Positions 60,466 to 64,000 of a stretch of DNA of 64,000 nucleotides are shown here, piece by piece (position 1 is the first letter of the stretch; each line of letters begins with the position of its first letter). The translations under genes were made by a program, and so were the position numbers. The notes under the pieces were generated by a model. The model did no database searches. It saw only the letters and a program-made list of their open reading frames with translations, and had not been told where the DNA came from. Origin of the DNA: Brevibacterium gallinarum (GTDB taxonomy: Bacteria > Actinomycetota > Actinomycetes > Actinomycetales > Brevibacteriaceae); the NCBI RefSeq assembly GCF_014836885.1, contig NZ_JACSPY010000001.1, forward strand, positions 62,001-126,000. The letters run 5' to 3'.

Positions 60466-60849
60466 ATGGAAGCCACGGCGAAAGCACGCTACCTGCGTGT
60501 CACGCCTCAGAAGGCTCGTCGCGTCGTTGACCTCATTCGTGGTCAGCAGGCGACCGAAGCCCTCGCGGTGCTGAAGTTTGCAGAGCAGTCGGCCTCCGAA
60601 CCGATCTACAAGCTGGTCTCCTCCGGCATCGCCAACGCGCGTGTCAAGGCAGACAAGCTCGGTGAGGCCTTCAACGAAGACGACCTGGTCATCTCCGAAG
60701 CATTCGTAGATGAAGGACCGACCATGAAGCGGTTCCGCCCGCGTGCCCAGGGGCGCGCCGGTCGCATCAACAAGCGCACCAGCCACATCACCGTGGTGCT
60801 CGCATCCGGTGATGACGCCAGCGCTGACGGACGGAAGGAAGACCGCTGA
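60466..60849 (+). CDS. rplV: 50S ribosomal protein L22
   Basis: The 127-residue protein has [20 protein letters not shown] and the tunnel beta-hairpin [20 protein letters not shown]. The hairpin appears intact, without the deletions linked to macrolide resistance. The stop overlaps the rpsC start by one base (TGATG). GAAGGAAACG precedes the ATG. Confidence 0.97.
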   Translation: MEATAKARYLRVTPQKARRVVDLIRGQQATEALAVLKFAEQSASEPIYKLVSSGIANARVKADKLGEAFNEDDLVISEAFVDEGPTMKRFRPRAQGRAGRINKRTSHITVVLASGDDASADGRKEDR

Positions 60850-61670
60850 TGGGCCAGAAGATCAATCCCAATGGATTCCGTCTCGGAATCACCACCGACC
60901 ACAAGTCCAAGTGGTTCGCCGACTCGACCAAGCCGGGTCAGCGCTACAAGGACTACGTCGGTGAAGACGTCAAGATCCGTGCGATGCTCTCCGACGGGCT
61001 CGAGCGCGCCGGCATCTCGAAGGTCAACATCGAGCGCACCCGCGACCGTGTGCGCGTCGACATCCACACCGCCCGCCCGGGCATCGTCATCGGGCGTCGC
61101 GGCGCGGAAGCCGACCGCATCCGCGGCAAGCTCGAGAAGCTGACCGGCAAGCAGATCCAGCTCAACATCCTCGAGGTCAAGAACCCCGAGATCGATGCGC
61201 AGCTCGTCGCCCAGGGCGTTGCCGAGCAGCTCGCCAGCCGCGTGGCCTTCCGCCGCGCCATGCGCAAGGCGATCCAGTCGGCACAGCGCGCTGGTGCCAA
61301 GGGCATCCGCGTGCAGTGCTCGGGCCGCCTCGGCGGTGCTGAGATGAGCCGTTCGGAGTTCTACCGCGAAGGCCGTGTGCCGCTGCACACCCTGCGCGCG
61401 AACATCGACTTCGGCCTGTACGAAGCGCACACCACCTTCGGCCGCATCGGCGTGAAGGTCTGGATCTACAAGGGCGACATGACCGACAAGGAGCTCGCCG
61501 CACAGGAAGCTGCGCAGCCGAGCCCCCGCGGAGGTCGCGGTGGACGCGGCGGTCGCGGTGGACGCGGCGGACGCGGTCGCGGCGGCGAACGTCGCAACGA
61601 CGCCCAGCAGAAGAAGAACGACAACACTGCCGACGCAGCTCCGGCTGCACAGGCCGGATCGGAGGGCTGA
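60849..61670 (+). CDS. rpsC: 30S ribosomal protein S3 with Arg-Gly-rich tail
   Basis: The 273-residue protein starts [20 protein letters not shown] and includes the KH domain ([20 protein letters not shown]) and C-terminal domain up to about residue 222. The remaining 50 residues are a low-complexity tail with repeated Arg-Gly-Gly units followed by Asn/Asp/Ala. S3 forms part of the mRNA entry tunnel and helicase site. Such tails occur in actinobacterial S3, but the repeat here is prominent. Confidence 0.97.
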   Translation: MGQKINPNGFRLGITTDHKSKWFADSTKPGQRYKDYVGEDVKIRAMLSDGLERAGISKVNIERTRDRVRVDIHTARPGIVIGRRGAEADRIRGKLEKLTGKQIQLNILEVKNPEIDAQLVAQGVAEQLASRVAFRRAMRKAIQSAQRAGAKGIRVQCSGRLGGAEMSRSEFYREGRVPLHTLRANIDFGLYEAHTTFGRIGVKVWIYKGDMTDKELAAQEAAQPSPRGGRGGRGGRGGRGGRGRGGERRNDAQQKKNDNTADAAPAAQAGSEG

Positions 61671-61673
61671 TCT

Positions 61674-62090
61674 ATGCTGATCCCTCGCCGAGTGAAATAC
61701 CGCAAGCAGCACCACCCCAAGCGGCGTGGACTGGCGACCGGCGGCACGACCGTGGCGTTCGGTGACTACGGCATCCAGGCTCTCGAGCCGGCCTACGTCA
61801 CCAACCGTCAGATCGAGGCTGCGCGTATCGCCATGACCCGTCACATCAAGCGTGGCGGCAAGGTCTGGATCAACATCTACCCGGACCGCCCGCTGACCAA
61901 GAAGCCCGCCGAAACCCGCATGGGTTCCGGTAAGGGCTCGCCGGAGTGGTGGGTTGCAAACGTCAAGCCGGGTCGCATCATGTTTGAGATCGCCGGCGTT
62001 TCGGAAGAAGTGGCACGCGAGGCCCTGCGCCTGGCCATCCACAAGCTTCCGCTCAAGGCTCGCATCGTGTCGCGTGAAGGTGGTGAATGA
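61674..62090 (+). CDS. rplP: 50S ribosomal protein L16
   Basis: The 138-residue protein reads [20 protein letters not shown] and [20 protein letters not shown] plus [20 protein letters not shown], all diagnostic. L16 contacts the A-site tRNA elbow. It lies three bases after rpsC and its stop overlaps an ATG in front of rpmC. Confidence 0.97.
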   Translation: MLIPRRVKYRKQHHPKRRGLATGGTTVAFGDYGIQALEPAYVTNRQIEAARIAMTRHIKRGGKVWINIYPDRPLTKKPAETRMGSGKGSPEWWVANVKPGRIMFEIAGVSEEVAREALRLAIHKLPLKARIVSREGGE

Positions 62091-62092
62091 CA

Positions 62093-62344
62093 ATGGCGAT
62101 CGGTTCCAAGGAACTCAACATGGACGCCCTCGACGGCTTCGACAATGACCGTCTTGTCGAAGAACTGAAGAAGGCCAAGGCCGAACTGTTCAACCTCCGG
62201 TTCCAGTCCGCCACTGGTCAGCTCGAAAGCCACGGACGCCTCAAGGCCGTCCGGCGCGACATCGCACGGATCTACACCGTGCTGCGTGAGCGCGAGCTCG
62301 AGATCCGCTCGAACCCGGCAGCTGCCAAGGAAGAGGATAAGTAA
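62093..62344 (+). CDS. rpmC: 50S ribosomal protein L29
   Basis: The 83-residue protein shows the core [20 protein letters not shown] and [20 protein letters not shown]. The ATG at 62093 is preferred over the overlapping ATG at 62087: AAGGTGG lies nine bases before the former but only three before the latter. L29 lies near the tunnel exit. Its stop overlaps the rpsQ start (TAATG). Confidence 0.95.
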   Translation: MAIGSKELNMDALDGFDNDRLVEELKKAKAELFNLRFQSATGQLESHGRLKAVRRDIARIYTVLRERELEIRSNPAAAKEEDK

Positions 62345-62640
62345 TGGCCGAGCAGAAGACTCAGCCGGCACAGGCTGAAGCCGCTCCGGAACGCGGGTCG
62401 CGCAAGACCGCTCGCGGCTACGTCGTTTCGGACAAGATGAACAAGACCATCGTCGTCGAGGTCGAAGACCGCAAGATGCACCGCCTCTACGGCAAGATCA
62501 TGCGCACGACGAGCAAGTTCAAGGCACACGACGAGGACAACACCGCCGGCATCGGCGACCTCGTCCGGATTGCCGAGACCCGTCCGCTGTCAGCCACCAA
62601 GCGCTGGCGTCTCGTTGAAATCATCGAGCGCGCCAAGTAA
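62344..62640 (+). CDS. rpsQ: 30S ribosomal protein S17
   Basis: The 98-residue protein has a polar N-terminal extension of about 20 residues and then [35 protein letters not shown] and [18 protein letters not shown], the S17 core. Its last codons contain a good promoter (62615-62643) for the following genes. It ends the first half of the S10 operon; rplN starts 196 bases later. Confidence 0.97.
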   Translation: MAEQKTQPAQAEAAPERGSRKTARGYVVSDKMNKTIVVEVEDRKMHRLYGKIMRTTSKFKAHDEDNTAGIGDLVRIAETRPLSATKRWRLVEIIERAK

Positions 62641-62643
62641 GAT
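62615..62643 (+). promoter_or_regulatory. Internal promoter for rplN onward, inside the end of rpsQ
   Basis: TTGAAA at 62615-62620 and TAAGAT at 62638-62643 have an exact 17-base spacer. The -10 uses the rpsQ stop codon. The 16 bases 62642-62657 are identical to 27944-27959 at the rplK promoter. Confidence 0.65.
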
Positions 62644-62649
62644 GGTGTG

Positions 62650-62836
62650 GTTTGCGCGTCGAGACACCGGTTCCACCGGTGCCTCGGCGGGCGTCCAGCT
62701 CAGCTGACGCCCCATCACCCTCCCGGTCCCGCCTGATCCGCGGCGGCCACCGGGCTTGGGGCGGACATGAAGAAAACAGACGTTCCGTCAGGCTCATCAG
62801 ATCGGTGAGAACCGACGCGACGACAGGAGAGAACAA
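62650..62836 (+). promoter_or_regulatory. rplN leader with two hairpins
   Basis: GAGACACCGG/CCGGTGCCTC forms a bulged stem at 62661-62685 and GGGCGTC/GACGCCC a second at 62689-62712. They may be processing, attenuation or ribosomal-protein-binding elements. Confidence 0.45.
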
Positions 62837-63205
62837 GTGATCCAGCAGGAGTCGCGACTCAAAGTCGCCGACAACACCGGTGCCAAGGAGATCCTGGCCA
62901 TCCGGATTCTCGGCGGTTCAGGTCGACGTTACGCCGGAATCGGCGACACCATCGTCGCCACCGTCAAGGACGCTATTCCCGGTGGCAACGTCAAGAAGGG
63001 CGATGTGGTCAAGGCCGTCATCGTCCGCACCCGCAAGGAACGCCGTCGCAATGACGGCTCGTACATTTCGTTCGACGAGAACGCAGCCGTCATCCTCAAG
63101 ACCGACGGCGAGCCCCGTGGAACCCGTATCTTCGGACCGGTCGGTCGCGAGCTGCGCGACAAGAAGTTCATGAAGATCATCTCGCTCGCTCCGGAGGTGC
63201 TGTGA
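62837..63205 (+). CDS. rplN: 50S ribosomal protein L14
   Basis: The 122-residue protein reads [40 protein letters not shown] and [20 protein letters not shown], all L14 landmarks at the subunit interface. It starts at GTG after CAGGAGAGAACAA. It is preceded by its own probable promoter and leader and overlaps rplX closely. Confidence 0.97.
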   Translation: MIQQESRLKVADNTGAKEILAIRILGGSGRRYAGIGDTIVATVKDAIPGGNVKKGDVVKAVIVRTRKERRRNDGSYISFDENAAVILKTDGEPRGTRIFGPVGRELRDKKFMKIISLAPEVL

Positions 63206-63207
63206 GT

Positions 63208-63576
63208 ATGGCGAACAAGCTCAAGATCAAGAAGGGCGACCTCGTCCAGGTCATCTCGGGTGCTCGTCAGGAGCGCGGCGGCGACCGCGGCAAGCAGGGC
63301 AAGGTCCTGGCCGTCTTCCCGGACACCAACCGTGTCCTCGTCGAAGGCGTCAACCGCGTGAGCAAGCACAAGCGCGCCGGACAGACCGCCTCGGGCGCAA
63401 CCGCCGGCGGCATCGAGATCCACGAAGCGCCGATCCACATTTCCAACGTCATGCTCGTCGACCCAACGGACAACAAGCCGACTCGCGTGGGATACCGCGA
63501 AGAGGTCGTTGACCGCGACGGTCGCAAGCGCACCGTGCGGGTCCGCATCTCGCGCCGGACCGGGGAGGACATCTGA
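63208..63576 (+). CDS. rplX: 50S ribosomal protein L24
   Basis: The protein of about 122 residues contains the KOW motif ([22 protein letters not shown]) and [20 protein letters not shown] in the rplN end lies ten bases before the ATG at 63208 and four before the GTG at 63202, which overlaps the rplN stop; either start is possible. L24 initiates 50S assembly. Its stop overlaps the rplE start (TGATG). Confidence 0.95.
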   Translation: MANKLKIKKGDLVQVISGARQERGGDRGKQGKVLAVFPDTNRVLVEGVNRVSKHKRAGQTASGATAGGIEIHEAPIHISNVMLVDPTDNKPTRVGYREEVVDRDGRKRTVRVRISRRTGEDI

Positions 63577-64000
63577 TGACTGACACCACCGTGCAGAACC
63601 GTCCCCTGCCGCGTCTCAAGCAGATCTACCGCGAAGAGATCGTGGCGAAGCTGCAGGACGAATTCGGCTACGCCAACCCGATGCAGGTTCCGACGCTGAC
63701 CAAGGTCGTCGTCAACATGGGTGTCGGAGACGCCGCCCGTGACTCGAAGCTCATCGAAGGCGCGATCCGCGACCTGACCCTCATCACCGGTCAGAAGCCG
63801 GTCGTGACGAAGGCCAAGAAGTCGATCGCCCAGTTCAAGCTGCGTGAAGGACAGCCCATCGGCGCACACGTCACCATGCGCGGCGCCCGCATGTGGGAGT
63901 TCCTCGACCGCGTCGTCTCGCTGGCACTGCCGCGCATCCGCGACTTCCGCGGACTCTCGGACCGCCAGTTCGACGGCAACGGCAACTACACGTTCGGCCT
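63576..64000 (+). CDS. rplE: 50S ribosomal protein L5 (partial, truncated by the window end)
   Basis: The first 141 residues are present: [39 protein letters not shown], the P-loop region [20 protein letters not shown] and [20 protein letters not shown]5 binds 5S rRNA and the P-site tRNA. The remaining 40-50 residues lie beyond the window. Confidence 0.96.
   Translation, partial: MTDTTVQNRPLPRLKQIYREEIVAKLQDEFGYANPMQVPTLTKVVVNMGVGDAARDSKLIEGAIRDLTLITGQKPVVTKAKKSIAQFKLREGQPIGAHVTMRGARMWEFLDRVVSLALPRIRDFRGLSDRQFDGNGNYTFG

Noticed and set aside
61515-61610. DNA repeats at the end of rpsC as a repeat element
   Set aside because: They are fully explained as codons of the Arg-Gly-Gly tail of S3.

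Overview
The window is chromosomal DNA from a high-GC Gram-positive bacterium of the Actinobacteria, most likely order Micrococcales and plausibly Brevibacterium or a close relative. This rests on gene order and protein style: tRNA-Trp–secE–nusG–rplK–rplA, rplJ–rplL, rpoB–rpoC, rpsL–rpsG–fusA–tuf and the S10 operon all lie within one stretch. Other pointers are GTG/TTG starts, paired MaoC dehydratases next to murB, an LpqY–SugABC-type transporter and DUF1707. The genus is an inference; the order is fairly safe. No phage, transposase, integrase, CRISPR array or rRNA gene was seen.

Layout. Bases 1-8335 hold menaquinone and isoprenoid genes (menF partial, menG, a geranylgeranyl-reductase-family enzyme, a polyprenyl diphosphate synthase), a RarD-type transporter, FprA, an alpha/beta hydrolase and a YajQ protein. 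Next come tRNA-Tyr and a small regulator/membrane-protein pair (8647-9469). Bases 9579-13568 are a minus-strand surface operon: three proteins with SipW-type signal peptides, an ER-type signal peptidase and an LPXTG-anchored protein. This is the most distinctive accessory locus in the window. Bases 14091-16678 encode a glutaminase fused to STAS and cyclic-nucleotide-binding domains, translationally coupled to a glycerophosphodiester phosphodiesterase. After tRNA-Thr and tRNA-Met come a cyclase/acyl-CoA ligase pair, a PNPOx-like protein, an XRE–TetR fusion regulator, two MaoC-type dehydratases with murB, an adenosine deaminase and a membrane-anchored metallophosphoesterase.

Bases 26593-30973 carry tRNA-Trp, secE, nusG and the L11-L1 and L10-L7/L12 operons, with a classic attenuator ahead of rplJ. 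Bases 30997-36511 hold a 1213-residue polytopic membrane protein coupled to an alkyltransferase-like protein, a lipoprotein and an MBL hydrolase. rpoB-rpoC (36825-44280) follow. Then come an AbiEi/DUF559-like orphan, pfkA and a DUF1707 protein. The translation cluster rpsL-rpsG-fusA-tuf, a trehalose-type ABC importer and the S10 operon (rpsJ to a partial rplE) finish the window.

Two regulatory themes recur. Several monocistronic genes have a -10-like hexamer (TAnnnT, often TATGCT) placed 6-7 bases before the start codon, implying leaderless mRNAs. The promoters of rplK and of an internal rplN unit share a 16-base block starting in the -10 element and running into the presumed transcript start. 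All function statements come from reading motifs by eye; no database search was run.
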